A DNA stretch of 34,117 nt from Alphaproteobacteria bacterium. GTDB lineage: Bacteria; Pseudomonadota; Alphaproteobacteria; Reyranellales; Reyranellaceae. The stretch is from positions 1 to 34,117 of the forward strand of contig JAFAKN010000474.1 in assembly GCA_019235415.1 (NCBI GenBank). Direction: 5' to 3'. Numbering within the stretch: the stretch's first letter is position 1; the number at the start of each line of letters is the position of its first letter. Under the pieces are notes generated by a model, which worked only from the letters and a program-made list of their open reading frames with translations, made no database searches and was not told the DNA's origin. This document shows, piece after piece, positions 1-9,474 of this stretch. Position numbers and translations under genes: made by a program.

Positions 1-1245
1 GCTCACGATGGCGCTCATGGCCGGCAGCGACCATTCCTGGGCGAACAGCTTGTCGGGCCAGTCGAGCAGCGGCAGCGTACGGCCGCGCACGATGCCTTCC
101 CGGCTGTCGACCAGGGCCCGCATGCGCTCCAGGTAGTCCCACCATAGTTGGGTCAGCGCGAGGTCAGGCACCGCGGCGGCCAGCATCAGCACCGTCATGG
201 TGAGCACCAGGCGCCGCGACACGGCAGGGAGCGCCAAGGTCGCGAGCGGCCGCACGCGGCCGCGCCATGCAACATGGATCCACATGGCCAGAAGCATCGC
301 CGCCAACAGCACGCCCGCGGCCTGGCGGGCGAGGTACTGTGCTGGCGGATAGAGGATGGAATCCGGGTCGAGCAAGCGATACCACGGCGTGAGCGCCAAC
401 GCTGCCATCGCGAGACCCATGGTGAAAACGGGCCCACGTCCCTGCAGCCAGCGCGGACGTGCCAGACTTATCAGGGCGCATGCGGCGAGTGCGGCGACCG
501 GAATGGCGAACTGCAGGTTCTGCCAGAAGTCGAGCGCCGTCGAACGCACCTTCACGAAGTGCGGGTGCGTCCAGTACTCCACGACCGTCGCGCCGCCGAC
601 GACGGCCCCGGCAAGGAAGCCGAGCGCGCCGATGGCGAGCAGAAACCTCGCCATGCGATCCTCGATTCGGCGCAGGCGCCACACCAGCACGGCCGCGACC
701 AGCGGACCGAGATAGAGCATCGCCTCGTAGGATCGCACGCTGACGACACCGAGCAGGCAGATTGCCGCCGCGTCGCCCACCGGGCGCGGCCGCAGCGTGA
801 GCGCGATCGCCACGGCGGCGGTTACCGCGGCGAAGGCGAGGTTGTACTCGCCGACGATGAAGAACCAGGTCGGCAGGTAGACGACGGCGACGATCGCGAT
901 GCCGAAACCGAGCAGCAGCGCATCGTGCCGCAGCCGCGCCAAGGCGAGGTGATAGAGGCCGGTCGGCAGCGCGAACAGGGTCGCCGAGTAGACCATCGAC
1001 AGCAGATGCGTGTCGCCGAGGCCCATCCGCGAGAGCAGCAGGACCGGCGCCTGGGTCAGCCAATCGACATGGGCGCGCGCCACGTAGAAATCGTGGAAGC
1101 GGCCGAGGTCGAGAATGTTCACCAGGAAGGACGAGCCGTCCCAGAACAGACCGCGGCAGGCGAGCGTGTTCCAGATCGTCAAGCCCCACAGCAGGACGAG
1201 CACGGCGCGATAGGCCCATGGCAAGACCGGGGGCGCGCCGAGCAC
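1..1245 (-). CDS. Multi-pass membrane protein, tandem paralog A (partial, C-terminus off window)
   Basis: The reading frame is open for 415 codons from a GTG at 1245 to the window edge, so the C-terminus is missing. The protein is highly hydrophobic, with about ten predicted membrane segments. It aligns along its whole length with the next gene upstream: shared blocks include RGLF-DGS-FLV near the N-terminus, ALPT-LYHLALAR, FFIVGEYN, YEAMLYLGPL and FWQNLQF. By comparison with that 449-residue paralog about 30-35 residues lie outside. The GTG sits 8 nt after the stop of the paralog, which points to co-transcription. I do not recognise a characterised family. The overall pattern of many helices with a short conserved acidic loop after helix 1 recalls polyprenyl-phosphate-dependent glycosyltransferases, but no catalytic motif is certain, so the function is left open. 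Confidence 0.75.
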   Translation of the reverse strand, partial: MLGAPPVLPWAYRAVLVLLWGLTIWNTLACRGLFWDGSSFLVNILDLGRFHDFYVARAHVDWLTQAPVLLLSRMGLGDTHLLSMVYSATLFALPTGLYHLALARLRHDALLLGFGIAIVAVVYLPTWFFIVGEYNLAFAAVTAAVAIALTLRPRPVGDAAAICLLGVVSVRSYEAMLYLGPLVAAVLVWRLRRIEDRMARFLLAIGALGFLAGAVVGGATVVEYWTHPHFVKVRSTALDFWQNLQFAIPVAALAACALISLARPRWLQGRGPVFTMGLAMAALALTPWYRLLDPDSILYPPAQYLARQAAGVLLAAMLLAMWIHVAWRGRVRPLATLALPAVSRRLVLTMTVLMLAAAVPDLALTQLWWDYLERMRALVDSREGIVRGRTLPLLDWPDKLFAQEWSLPAMSAIVS

Positions 1246-1253
1246 GGCCTGCC

Positions 1254-2603
1254 CTACTCGCGCCAGACGAACTGCCCGAGCGGATACGGGTCGGCTGGCG
1301 GGAACGGCTGCCAGCGCTTGAAATCCTTGGGCGGCGCGATGATGCCGTCGCCTTGCTTGCCACGCAGCGCCAGGCTCTGGCTCGGCAGGATCCAGGCTTC
1401 GACCAGGAGATCGAAGGGATGCCTGGCAAGCGGCGAGTCCTCGAAGGCGATGACGCCTGGCTGGCTGCGCACGGCGGCGCGCATTGTGTCGAGGTAGTAG
1501 GTCCAGTTGCGCGTGAGGTAGATGTCCGACGGCAGCGTCGCGAACAGCATCAGGAGCGCGAACGCCATGAACCGCGCGGCGGCCCGTCCATCGGCGAGCG
1601 CGGTGAACGCCGGCAGCTTGAGGCGCAGGTTCGAGGCGTAGGCCCAGATGAACACCACCATCGCGGCGATCACCAGGCCGGCGGCCGAGCGCGCCACATA
1701 CTGCGACTTGGCGAGCGGCCGCACCAGCGTGTCGCCGAGCACCAGCAGCGGGCACAGCGCCAGCAGCAGCAGGCCGATGCTCGCCCACCAATAGGGCCGA
1801 CCGCGCAACAGGTCGCGTGGCCTGATCAGCGCCCACAGGACCACCACGATCGCCGCCGAGAGCACGAGATCGAACTGCAGGTTCTGCCAGAAGTTGGACG
1901 CCGTCTCGATCGTCTCGTCGAGATGCTCGACCGAATAGGGCCGCGCCAGCGAGCGGATCGCGACTCCCATCCCGATCATGAAGCCCACGGCGGAGAGCCC
2001 GTGCAGCAACATCGGGAGCCAGGGCCGCGCCGGCGCCCGCCACACCCGCCATGCAATCATCGCCGCCAGCAGCGGGCCGAGATAGAGCATGGCTTCGTAG
2101 GTGCGCATGCCGAGCACGCCGATCACCGCCAGGAACAGGCCGTCGAGGACCGTGAGATCGCTTGCGGTGGCGAGCCGGACGGCGACCAGGATGGCGATGG
2201 CGTAGGCGGTGTTGTACTCGCCGACGATGAAGAACGACGTGGTCATGAACACCACGGCGATGGCGGCGATCACCGTGGCGAGCAGCACCGCGTCATCCTT
2301 CGCGCGGGCCAGCGCCAAGTGGTAGAGCGCGGTCGGCAGCGCGAACAGGCCGAGCGACAGGAGGCGGGCCAGCAGGTGCAGGTCGGTGACGCCCAGAAAG
2401 ACGCCGGTGATGACCGGCATCTGGCCCAGCACCATGGCGTAAAGCCGCGGTCCGTAGAAATCGAAGAACCATCCGCGGCGGGCGATCTGCACTAGGAACG
2501 CCGAGCCATCGACGAACAGGCCCCGGCTTTCCCACGTATGCCAGAGCGCCAGCCCCCAGATCAGGCAGATTGTCGTCCGATAGGCAACTGTCTTCGTTGG
2601 CAT
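1254..2603 (-). CDS. Multi-pass membrane protein, tandem paralog B
   Basis: A 449-residue integral membrane protein starting at ATG 2603 (N-terminus MPTKTVAYRTT). It has roughly ten to eleven hydrophobic segments, with the first at residues 9-22, then a loop with WESRGLFVDGSAFLV. The conserved FFIVGEYNTAYA and RTYEAMLYLGPL blocks are shared with the downstream gene at 1-1245, so the two are a tandem duplication. The last 60 residues are a soluble tail rich in Trp and Pro. The frame stays open far upstream of 2603, but that part is antisense to the divergent methyltransferase gene and I do not include it. Function is unknown; a membrane glycosyl- or lipid-modifying enzyme is a guess from topology only. 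Confidence 0.8.
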   Translation of the reverse strand: MPTKTVAYRTTICLIWGLALWHTWESRGLFVDGSAFLVQIARRGWFFDFYGPRLYAMVLGQMPVITGVFLGVTDLHLLARLLSLGLFALPTALYHLALARAKDDAVLLATVIAAIAVVFMTTSFFIVGEYNTAYAIAILVAVRLATASDLTVLDGLFLAVIGVLGMRTYEAMLYLGPLLAAMIAWRVWRAPARPWLPMLLHGLSAVGFMIGMGVAIRSLARPYSVEHLDETIETASNFWQNLQFDLVLSAAIVVVLWALIRPRDLLRGRPYWWASIGLLLLALCPLLVLGDTLVRPLAKSQYVARSAAGLVIAAMVVFIWAYASNLRLKLPAFTALADGRAAARFMAFALLMLFATLPSDIYLTRNWTYYLDTMRAAVRSQPGVIAFEDSPLARHPFDLLVEAWILPSQSLALRGKQGDGIIAPPKDFKRWQPFPPADPYPLGQFVWRE

Positions 2604-2693
2604 GCGCAAGCGTGCGGGCTCTACAGGACGGCCGGCAACGACGCAAGCGGTCACGGCTTGCAGCGTCGAAAAGGCGCTGTTAGCAAGGCCCGC

Positions 2694-3518
2694 ATGCAGG
2701 GATCCTCGACGCTCAGCTGGGACAAGGTGGACGCCGTTCCGGGCTGGTTCATGTTCCAATCCTACTGCGTCTGGCGCGCGTTGCTCGACCAGCAGACGCG
2801 CGTGAAGGGCGATCTGTTCGAAATCGGCGTGTGGCGCGGCCGCTCGGCCTCGATTCTCGCCGCCTATCGCAAGCCCGAGGAAAAGCTCTATCTCTGCGAC
2901 CTCAGGCTCGACGAGGAGGCGGTCCAGCGCGCGATCCGCTCGGTGGGCGCCGAGCCCGCGAACCTCGTCCCGCTGACGGGGCCGTCGGCCGACCTGCCGG
3001 CCAAGCTCGACCTGCAGGCGATGCATCAGACGGTGCGCTGGTTTCACATCGACGGCGAGCACACCGGAACCGCTGTCTATCGCGAGCTCGAATTCGCCAA
3101 CCGCATCGTCAATCTCGACGGCATCGTGGTGATCGACGACTTCTTCTCGCCGCGCTATCCGGCCAACACGACCGAGGTCGTGCGCTATCTCGAGAAGAAC
3201 CCCTTCCACTTCCGCCTGCTCGCCGTCGGCTTCAACAAGGGCTATCTCTGCCGCCCGGAGAGCCTGCCGCACTACATGGACTTCATGGCGTCGGGGATGA
3301 GCGGCGCGCTGGCCGCCTATGGCGCCAAGACGACCATCTTCAAGACCACGGGACCTTGGGACACCGACGCCGTCGGCATCACCGATTACGTCGACGACGC
3401 CGGCCCCATCGCCGGGCCCGACAACGAGCCGCAACGCTGGCACGTGATGGCTACCCGCCATGTGTGGGGCCCGTTGCGCCACCTGCAGAACGGCTGGCGC
3501 ATGTTACGGGGGCGGTAG
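2694..3518 (+). CDS. Class I SAM-dependent methyltransferase (Methyltransf_24/TylF-like)
   Basis: A 274-residue protein from ATG 2694 (MQGSSTLSW). Motif I, the SAM-binding loop, is LFEIGVWRGRSA at residues 41-52. The acidic end of the next strand is LYLCDLRLDEE, followed by FHIDGEHTG and then VVIDDFF, which together form the order typical of the Methyltransf_24 group that includes TylF-like and cephalosporin/rhamnosyl O-methyltransferases. The substrate cannot be read from the sequence; relatives methylate sugars or small hydroxylated compounds. The gene is divergent from the membrane-protein pair, with 90 nt between the start codons, and its 3' end overlaps the convergent epimerase gene by 15 bp. 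An in-frame extension upstream to 2538 exists, but it would run into the divergent gene and lacks family similarity. Confidence 0.85.
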   Translation: MQGSSTLSWDKVDAVPGWFMFQSYCVWRALLDQQTRVKGDLFEIGVWRGRSASILAAYRKPEEKLYLCDLRLDEEAVQRAIRSVGAEPANLVPLTGPSADLPAKLDLQAMHQTVRWFHIDGEHTGTAVYRELEFANRIVNLDGIVVIDDFFSPRYPANTTEVVRYLEKNPFHFRLLAVGFNKGYLCRPESLPHYMDFMASGMSGALAAYGAKTTIFKTTGPWDTDAVGITDYVDDAGPIAGPDNEPQRWHVMATRHVWGPLRHLQNGWRMLRGR

Positions 3519-4520
3519 GGACACGCTTGCCGTCAACTTCATCTGCTCGTCGAGATCGTCGGCGATGAAGTTGCGCACGATCTCGTCGAGGTCGCGGTCG
3601 GTTTCGAAGCCGAGCCATCCGGCCCGCTTGGAATCGATGCCTTGCGGCCAGCCATCGCAGATCCTCTGGATCGACGGATCGTGCTGCCAGGTCACCTTGC
3701 CGACCTTGCGATTGCCGGCGTGGCGCCCGACGGCCTGCTCCAGCTCGCGCGCCGTGACGTTGATGCCGTTCAACAGCAGCGTGCGGCCGGGGCCGAATGA
3801 ATCGACCGGCAGATCGTGCAACCGCACGAAGGCATCGACGGTCTTGCGCGGGCTCAGCACCACCATGATCGTTTCCGGTGTCACCGGGCAGACGACGTCG
3901 ACGCCGGTCAGCGGCTCGCGCACAACCGAGCTCGCCCAGGTCGACGCCGCCTTGTTGGGCAGGCCGGTGCGCACGCAGATCGTCGGCAGCCGCACGGAAG
4001 TGCCGCGCAAGAAGCCCTTGCGCGTGTAGTCACGAACGAGGAACTCGCCGATCGACTTTTGCGCGCCGTACGAGGTCTGCGGCGTGAGCGGCGTGTCGTC
4101 GGTGACCGCCGGCGGCAGGTCGCCGCCAAAAGCCGCCAGCGAGCTGGTGAACACCACGCGCGGGTTGCTGCCGAGCGCCCGGCAGGCTTCCAGCACGTTG
4201 CGTGTGCCGTTGAGGTTCACCCTGTAGCCCAAGTCGAAATCAGCTTCGGCGCCGGCACTCACCACGGCGGCAAAGTGGAACACCGTCGCCGCGTTCTGAA
4301 CGATCGATTGCACCGTGGCAAAATTGGCGATGTCGCCCGCGACGGCGCTGACCCGTGGATCGTCGAGGCCGGGGCCGGCGGCCTGGGCGACATCGAACAG
4401 CAGGAGCTCGCTCAGGCGCTCGGGCCGCCCCTCGGGGCCCATCATCTCGCCCTGCTGCAGCAGGCGTCGCGCCAGCTTCTTGCCAAGAAAGCCCGCGCCA
4501 CCCGTGATCACCACCTTCAT
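3504..4520 (-). CDS. denD: NAD-dependent epimerase/dehydratase, D-erythronate dehydrogenase-like
   Basis: A 338-residue extended short-chain dehydrogenase. The Rossmann dinucleotide loop is GGAGFLG at residues 7-13. VFHFAAVVSAGAEADFDLG, the catalytic Ser region FTSSLAAFGGDLP and the Tyr-x3-Lys of SYGAQKSIGE follow in the usual order. The segments LPTICVRTGLPN, CPVTPET and the ending with IQRICDGWP agree with the DenD branch, which oxidises D-erythronate to 2-keto-D-erythronate in tetronate catabolism. The partner genes of that pathway (denK, otnC/otnI) are not present here, so the substrate assignment rests on my recall of the family. The start is ATG 4520, and the gene is divergent from the EEP gene with 103 nt between them. 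The 3' end overlaps the methyltransferase gene. Confidence 0.8.
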   Translation of the reverse strand: MKVVITGGAGFLGKKLARRLLQQGEMMGPEGRPERLSELLLFDVAQAAGPGLDDPRVSAVAGDIANFATVQSIVQNAATVFHFAAVVSAGAEADFDLGYRVNLNGTRNVLEACRALGSNPRVVFTSSLAAFGGDLPPAVTDDTPLTPQTSYGAQKSIGEFLVRDYTRKGFLRGTSVRLPTICVRTGLPNKAASTWASSVVREPLTGVDVVCPVTPETIMVVLSPRKTVDAFVRLHDLPVDSFGPGRTLLLNGINVTARELEQAVGRHAGNRKVGKVTWQHDPSIQRICDGWPQGIDSKRAGWLGFETDRDLDEIVRNFIADDLDEQMKLTASVSLPPP

Positions 4521-4623
4521 GTCGTTTCCATCCCGCTGTGCTCTGCCGACGTTGGACGAAAGTGTGCACAGATCGAGCGGTGCAGTCTATGTTGGCGCCC
4601 CCGGGAGCAGCCGCGAGGAACTC

Positions 4624-5316
4624 TTGAAGGTCATCAGTTGGAATCTGTTGCGTCTGACAGGCGCTGAGGTCGAGGACGTGGCGGCGCTGGTGACCAAGGA
4701 GAAGCCCGATCTGATGCTGATGCAGGAAGCGACGCGGCACATCGAGACGCTGCCTGCGCTGGTCGGCGGCCACTTCCATCGCCTTTCCTGGCTCGGCCGC
4801 ATCCATGGGCTGGCGGCCTGGAGCCTTCACCGCTTTGCCGCGCCGCGCGCGCTGTCGCTGCCCGCCTCGCGCCTGCCGGGACGCCTGCCGCGGCGCCGTG
4901 CACAGCTCGTGCAGATGAACGACATCACCTTCGCCAACGTGCATCTGTCGCACGGCCAGCTGCTGAACCGCCGCCAGCTCGCGCGCATCGCGGCGGCGTT
5001 GCGCGGCAAGCCCTCGGCGATCATCGGCGACTTCAACATGGTAGGCCCCGTCCTGTTGCCGGGGTTCAGCGATGTCGGCCCGCGCGAGCCGACGCACTTT
5101 GCCAGCAACGTCGTGCCCTTTCGGCTCGATCGCTGCTTAACTCATGGCCTCGCTTGCCGGACGGCCGATGCACTGGCGTTCGGCCCGTCCGACCATCGGC
5201 CGATCCGCCTCGAGCTCAGCATTGCCGAAGGCTTCGGCCTGGAGGGCGGCGGCCTGCGCGCCCGGCCCGAGCACCGCCCCATGCGACGCGACCGACTGAG
5301 GCGGCTGTATCGGTAG
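4624..5316 (+). CDS. Endonuclease/exonuclease/phosphatase (EEP) family protein
   Basis: A compact member of about 230 residues of the metal-dependent EEP superfamily (DNase I / sphingomyelinase fold). The fold residues are visible in order: the N-terminal Asn in VISWNLLRL, the metal-binding Glu in LMLMQEATRH, the catalytic GDFNMVG block, and the terminal SDHRP with the catalytic His. The substrate is not determinable; members cut nucleic acids, phosphoinositides or sphingolipids. I choose TTG 4624 because the EEP domain begins immediately (LKVISWN) and GAGGAA lies at 4615-4620, although the spacing of 3-4 nt is short. The open frame continues upstream to 4315, but that stretch is antisense to denD. 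The last 30 residues are arginine-rich. A palindromic repeat follows 4 nt after the stop. Confidence 0.75.
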   Translation: MKVISWNLLRLTGAEVEDVAALVTKEKPDLMLMQEATRHIETLPALVGGHFHRLSWLGRIHGLAAWSLHRFAAPRALSLPASRLPGRLPRRRAQLVQMNDITFANVHLSHGQLLNRRQLARIAAALRGKPSAIIGDFNMVGPVLLPGFSDVGPREPTHFASNVVPFRLDRCLTHGLACRTADALAFGPSDHRPIRLELSIAEGFGLEGGGLRARPEHRPMRRDRLRRLYR

Positions 5317-5320
5317 GTGT

Positions 5321-5442
5321 TCTCCTCCACGCAGTGGGGAGGTGGCGCCGTCTTACGGCGTCGGAGGGGTCAAGGTCATGACCCATGACCCCTCCGTTGA
5401 CGTAAGACGCCGACACCTCCCCAAGCTTCGCTTGGGGAGGAA
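5321..5442. repeat. Composite palindromic intergenic repeat, family A, copy 1
   Basis: It lies between the EEP gene and the convergent cardiolipin synthase gene. It is built as hairpin, central dyad, hairpin. The right terminal hairpin is CCTCCCCAAGC (5416-5426), loop TTC, GCTTGGGGAGG (5430-5440). The central dyad pairs GTCGGAGGGGTCA with TGACCCCTCCGTTGAC, and the outer arms CGTCTTACG and CGTAAGACG also pair. The same order of modules recurs at 18624-18760, so it is a dispersed element and not a private terminator. It carries no coding capacity. It could act as a bidirectional terminator here. Confidence 0.8.
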
Positions 5443-5452
5443 TCTGAGTGGG

Positions 5453-6871
5453 TCAAAGATACGGCTGCAACAGCCGTGCCGCGCTGTTGCGCAGGCGGAT
5501 CGGCAGCGAATCGCCCTCGAGCTCGGCGAGGGTGAGGCGGCGCGTGGTCCGCGCCAGCCCGCTCAGTCGGCGCGCCAGCTCGGCGTCGTGCAGCTCGACA
5601 TTCAGCTCGAAATTCAGCCGGAAGCTGCGCGTGTCCCAATTCGCGCTGCCGATCAAAGCCCAGGACTCGTCGACCATCATGAGCTTGGAATGGTCGAACG
5701 GTCCATCCGTCAGCCAGATCCGGCAACCCGCTTCGATAAGCGCATGAAGCGGCACGCGCCGTGCCCAATCGAGGACCGCGTGGTTGGAACGTTCGGGCAG
5801 GACGACGTCGACGGTGACGCCGCGCCAGGCGGCGAGCCCCAGCGACGTGGTCAGCGGGTCGGGCGGCAGGAAGTACGGCGTGACGATGCGGATCGATTTC
5901 TGCGCGCAGGAAATCGCATGCAGGGCGACGAACTCGATCTGCTCCATGTCCTCGTCGGGCCCCGACGTCACGACCCGTGCGGTCACCGGTCCGACCTTCT
6001 CGAGCGGCGGAAACCAGCTTTCGGTCAGCAGTTTCTCGCCCGTGGTGAACAGCCAGTCGTCGGCGAAGGCGTCGGTCAGCTGCTCGACCACAGGCCCTTC
6101 GATGCGGAAATGCGTATCGCGCACGAGATGGGGCGGGTCGGCGCTGTCGAGGTTCTCGGAGGCGATGTTGATGCCGCCGGTGAAGGCCAGCCTGCCATCG
6201 ATCACCAGGAGCTTGCGATGGTTGCGCAGGTTCAAGAACGGCATCTGCCAGGGAAAGTACGAATGGAGGAAGCGGGCAACCGGCACGCCGACCCTGCGGA
6301 GCTCGTTGTAGGTTCCCGACCAGAAATAGCCGCCGCCGACCCCGTCGATCAGCACCCGCACCTCGACGCCGCGGCGCTGCGCCTGGATCAGCGCCTGGTG
6401 GAAGGCCTGACCGGCGGCGTCATTGCGGAAAATGTAGCTCGCCAGCCCGACGCTCTTCTCAGCCCCGGCGATCGCGTCGAGCATGCGGGGATAAGCCTCG
6501 TCGCCGCTGCGCAGCATGTCGACCCGGTTGCCCGGCTCGCACGGCAGGCCGGTGAGGCGCCCGATCGCGAAGTCGAGCGGTGAGATCGCATCGTCGAGCG
6601 CCGACCGGGCGAGCCCCTCCTCCATCGAGCTGAGCGGCAGGCGGTGGTGCCGCAACCGCTGAGCGCGCCGCTTGACCCGGTTGATGCCCATGGTGGCGTA
6701 AAGCAGCCCCCCCAAGAACGGCGAGAGCCAGGCGATGCCGATCCACGACACCGCCGCGCCGACGTTGCGCTTGTAGAGCAGGACGTGGATCGTGACTGCC
6801 GTGGCGATGCCGAGGTGGGCGAGCGCGGCCAGCTCGCCCAACACATACGGCCATGCGAATGCGGAGATCAC
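5453..6871 (-). CDS. cls: Cardiolipin synthase (phospholipase D family)
   Basis: A 472-residue protein, the usual length for bacterial Cls of the ClsA type, which joins two phosphatidylglycerols into cardiolipin plus glycerol at the inner membrane. Two N-terminal membrane helices (about residues 8-33 and 37-60) are followed by two phospholipase D domains. The catalytic HxKx4D motifs are HRKLLVID (H218, K220, D225) and HSKLMMVD (H394, K396, D401), each followed by the expected GG/GSxN (TGGIN, IGSAN). The start is GTG 6871: an overlapping ATG at 6873 is immediately followed by a stop. The gene follows the aminotransferase gene in the same direction, with a perfect inverted repeat between them. 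Confidence 0.92.
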   Translation of the reverse strand: MISAFAWPYVLGELAALAHLGIATAVTIHVLLYKRNVGAAVSWIGIAWLSPFLGGLLYATMGINRVKRRAQRLRHHRLPLSSMEEGLARSALDDAISPLDFAIGRLTGLPCEPGNRVDMLRSGDEAYPRMLDAIAGAEKSVGLASYIFRNDAAGQAFHQALIQAQRRGVEVRVLIDGVGGGYFWSGTYNELRRVGVPVARFLHSYFPWQMPFLNLRNHRKLLVIDGRLAFTGGINIASENLDSADPPHLVRDTHFRIEGPVVEQLTDAFADDWLFTTGEKLLTESWFPPLEKVGPVTARVVTSGPDEDMEQIEFVALHAISCAQKSIRIVTPYFLPPDPLTTSLGLAAWRGVTVDVVLPERSNHAVLDWARRVPLHALIEAGCRIWLTDGPFDHSKLMMVDESWALIGSANWDTRSFRLNFELNVELHDAELARRLSGLARTTRRLTLAELEGDSLPIRLRNSAARLLQPYL

Positions 6872-6881
6872 ATCGCCAGTA

Positions 6882-6907
6882 TAACAGGGCCTGTCGTGAA
6901 GGCCCTG

Positions 6908-6910
<3 letters not shown>
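6882..6910 (-). terminator. Perfect 10-bp inverted repeat, possible terminator or attenuator hairpin
   Basis: TAACAGGGCC at 6882-6891 pairs with GGCCCTGTTA at 6901-6910 across a 9-nt loop. On the minus strand the first arm contains the TAA stop codon of the aminotransferase gene, and the hairpin ends 11 nt before the cardiolipin synthase GTG. There is no U-tract after the second arm, so classical intrinsic termination is uncertain. Stabilising an upstream mRNA or occluding the cls ribosome-binding region are alternatives. Confidence 0.45.
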
Positions 6911-8239
<1,329 letters not shown>

Positions 8240-8272
8240 GTGTTTACCTTGGAGAGCGAGACGACAGAGATA

Positions 8273-9265
8273 TCACCTGTTCACATCGACGACCACGCGG
8301 CCGCGTATCTCTCCCTTGAGGATTTTTGGGGCGAGCGGCATCAGGTCCGACAGCGCAACCTCGCTCACCGCGCTGTCAAGCTTTGCCAGCGGCACGTCGC
8401 GGCCCAGCCGGCGCCACGCCTCTTCCCGCGGGCCTCGCGGCAGCATGACCGAGTCGATACCGTACACTGTGACGTTGCGCAGGATGAAAGGCAGGATCGA
8501 TCCCGGGAAGACCGCGCCGCCGGCGAGGCCGCAGACGGCGGCTGCGCCGTTGTACTTGAGCTGCGCCAGTGCGCGGGCGAACATCACGCCGGAGACGGTG
8601 TCCACCACGCCGGCAAACCGCTCCGACAGCAGCGGACGGTCCGGCGCCTCGACGAGCGCCTTGCGCTCGAGAATCGTCGTGGCGCCCAGGCCCTTGAGAT
8701 AATCGCCTTCCTGGGGACGACCGGTGGCGGCCACGACGTCGAAGCCGAGCTTGGCCAGGAGTGCGACCGCGATCGATCCGACACCGCCGGCCGCGCCGGT
8801 CACCAGGATCTCGCCCGAAGCCGACGTGAGCCCATGGCGCTCGAGCGCCATCACGCACAACATCGATGTGTACCCTGCCGTACCAATCGCCATCGCCGCT
8901 CGCGGCGAGATCGAGTCCGGCAGCTTGACCAGCCACTCGCCCTTCACGCGCGCCTTGGTGGCGTAGCCGCCCCAGTGCAGCTCGCCGACGCGCCAGCCGT
9001 TCAGCACCACGCGGTCGCCCACCTTGTATCGCGGATCGTCGGAATGCTCGACCATGCCGGCGAAGTCGATGCCGCCGACATGCGGCCAGCTCTTCACCAG
9101 GCCGCCACCGGTCGTCAGGATCAGCCCGTCCTTGTAGTTCAGCGTCGAATAGGCGATCGCGACGGTAACGTCACCCGCCGGCAGCTTGTCGTCGTCCAAC
9201 GTATCGATTCGGCCGCCGACCTTGCGATCATTGCCCTGGGTGAGGACGAGTGCCCTGAATGCCAT
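8273..9265 (-). CDS. acuI: Acrylyl-CoA reductase (AcuI/YhdH family, MDR superfamily)
   Basis: A 330-residue zinc-independent medium-chain dehydrogenase/reductase. The order LNYKDGLILTTGGG, PHVGGIDFAGMVE, the DRVVLNGWRVGELHWGGYA block, FAGTAGYT-like IGTAGYTSM, and the nucleotide loop VTGAAGGVGSIA is diagnostic of the AcuI/YhdH quinone-oxidoreductase-like group. These enzymes reduce acrylyl-CoA to propionyl-CoA with NADPH, removing a toxic electrophile produced from DMSP, 3-hydroxypropionate or beta-alanine breakdown. The start is ATG 9265. It is the first gene of a minus-strand run with the aminotransferase and is divergent from the sulfotransferase gene, with a 209-nt intergenic region (9266-9474) in which I see no convincing operator. 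Confidence 0.9.
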   Translation of the reverse strand: MAFRALVLTQGNDRKVGGRIDTLDDDKLPAGDVTVAIAYSTLNYKDGLILTTGGGLVKSWPHVGGIDFAGMVEHSDDPRYKVGDRVVLNGWRVGELHWGGYATKARVKGEWLVKLPDSISPRAAMAIGTAGYTSMLCVMALERHGLTSASGEILVTGAAGGVGSIAVALLAKLGFDVVAATGRPQEGDYLKGLGATTILERKALVEAPDRPLLSERFAGVVDTVSGVMFARALAQLKYNGAAAVCGLAGGAVFPGSILPFILRNVTVYGIDSVMLPRGPREEAWRRLGRDVPLAKLDSAVSEVALSDLMPLAPKILKGEIRGRVVVDVNR

Positions 9266-9474
9266 GCCTGCTCCTGCACTTTCGTCGCGCAGGTTCTAGC
9301 AGTCCTCGGCAAGCGCCGCGAGGCTCAGCAAAACGCGGGCCATTATAAGCACCCGGCTGCAGAATTGACCTTGCATGGTTGCATACCTGCCCCCAATGCA
9401 CGTGTCTGTGAAAACAATGCTATCAACAGGCGGGTCGGGGGGACGAGCGACACAACGACTGCGTAAGCAGGTCC

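Noticed and set aside
148-1497. Long plus-strand open frame opposite the first membrane proteins
   Set aside because: It is antisense to hydrophobic genes with clear paralogy. The protein is a His/Arg/Glu-rich shadow with no family pattern and it crosses two genes.
2604-3482. N-terminal extension of the membrane protein gene at 1254-2603
   Set aside because: It is antisense to the methyltransferase gene, which has intact SAM motifs. The extension is hydrophilic and unlike the paralog.
5342-6583. Long plus-strand frame opposite cardiolipin synthase
   Set aside because: The opposite strand carries both HKD motifs in one uninterrupted gene; this frame is compositional shadow.
9371-9384. Direct repeat TTGCAT-GG-TTGCAT between acuI and the sulfotransferase gene
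   Set aside because: It is short, has no matching promoter spacing, and I cannot separate it from chance.
9366-9395. TTGACC as a possible -35 element before the sulfotransferase gene
   Set aside because: No -10-like hexamer occurs at 16-18 nt spacing.
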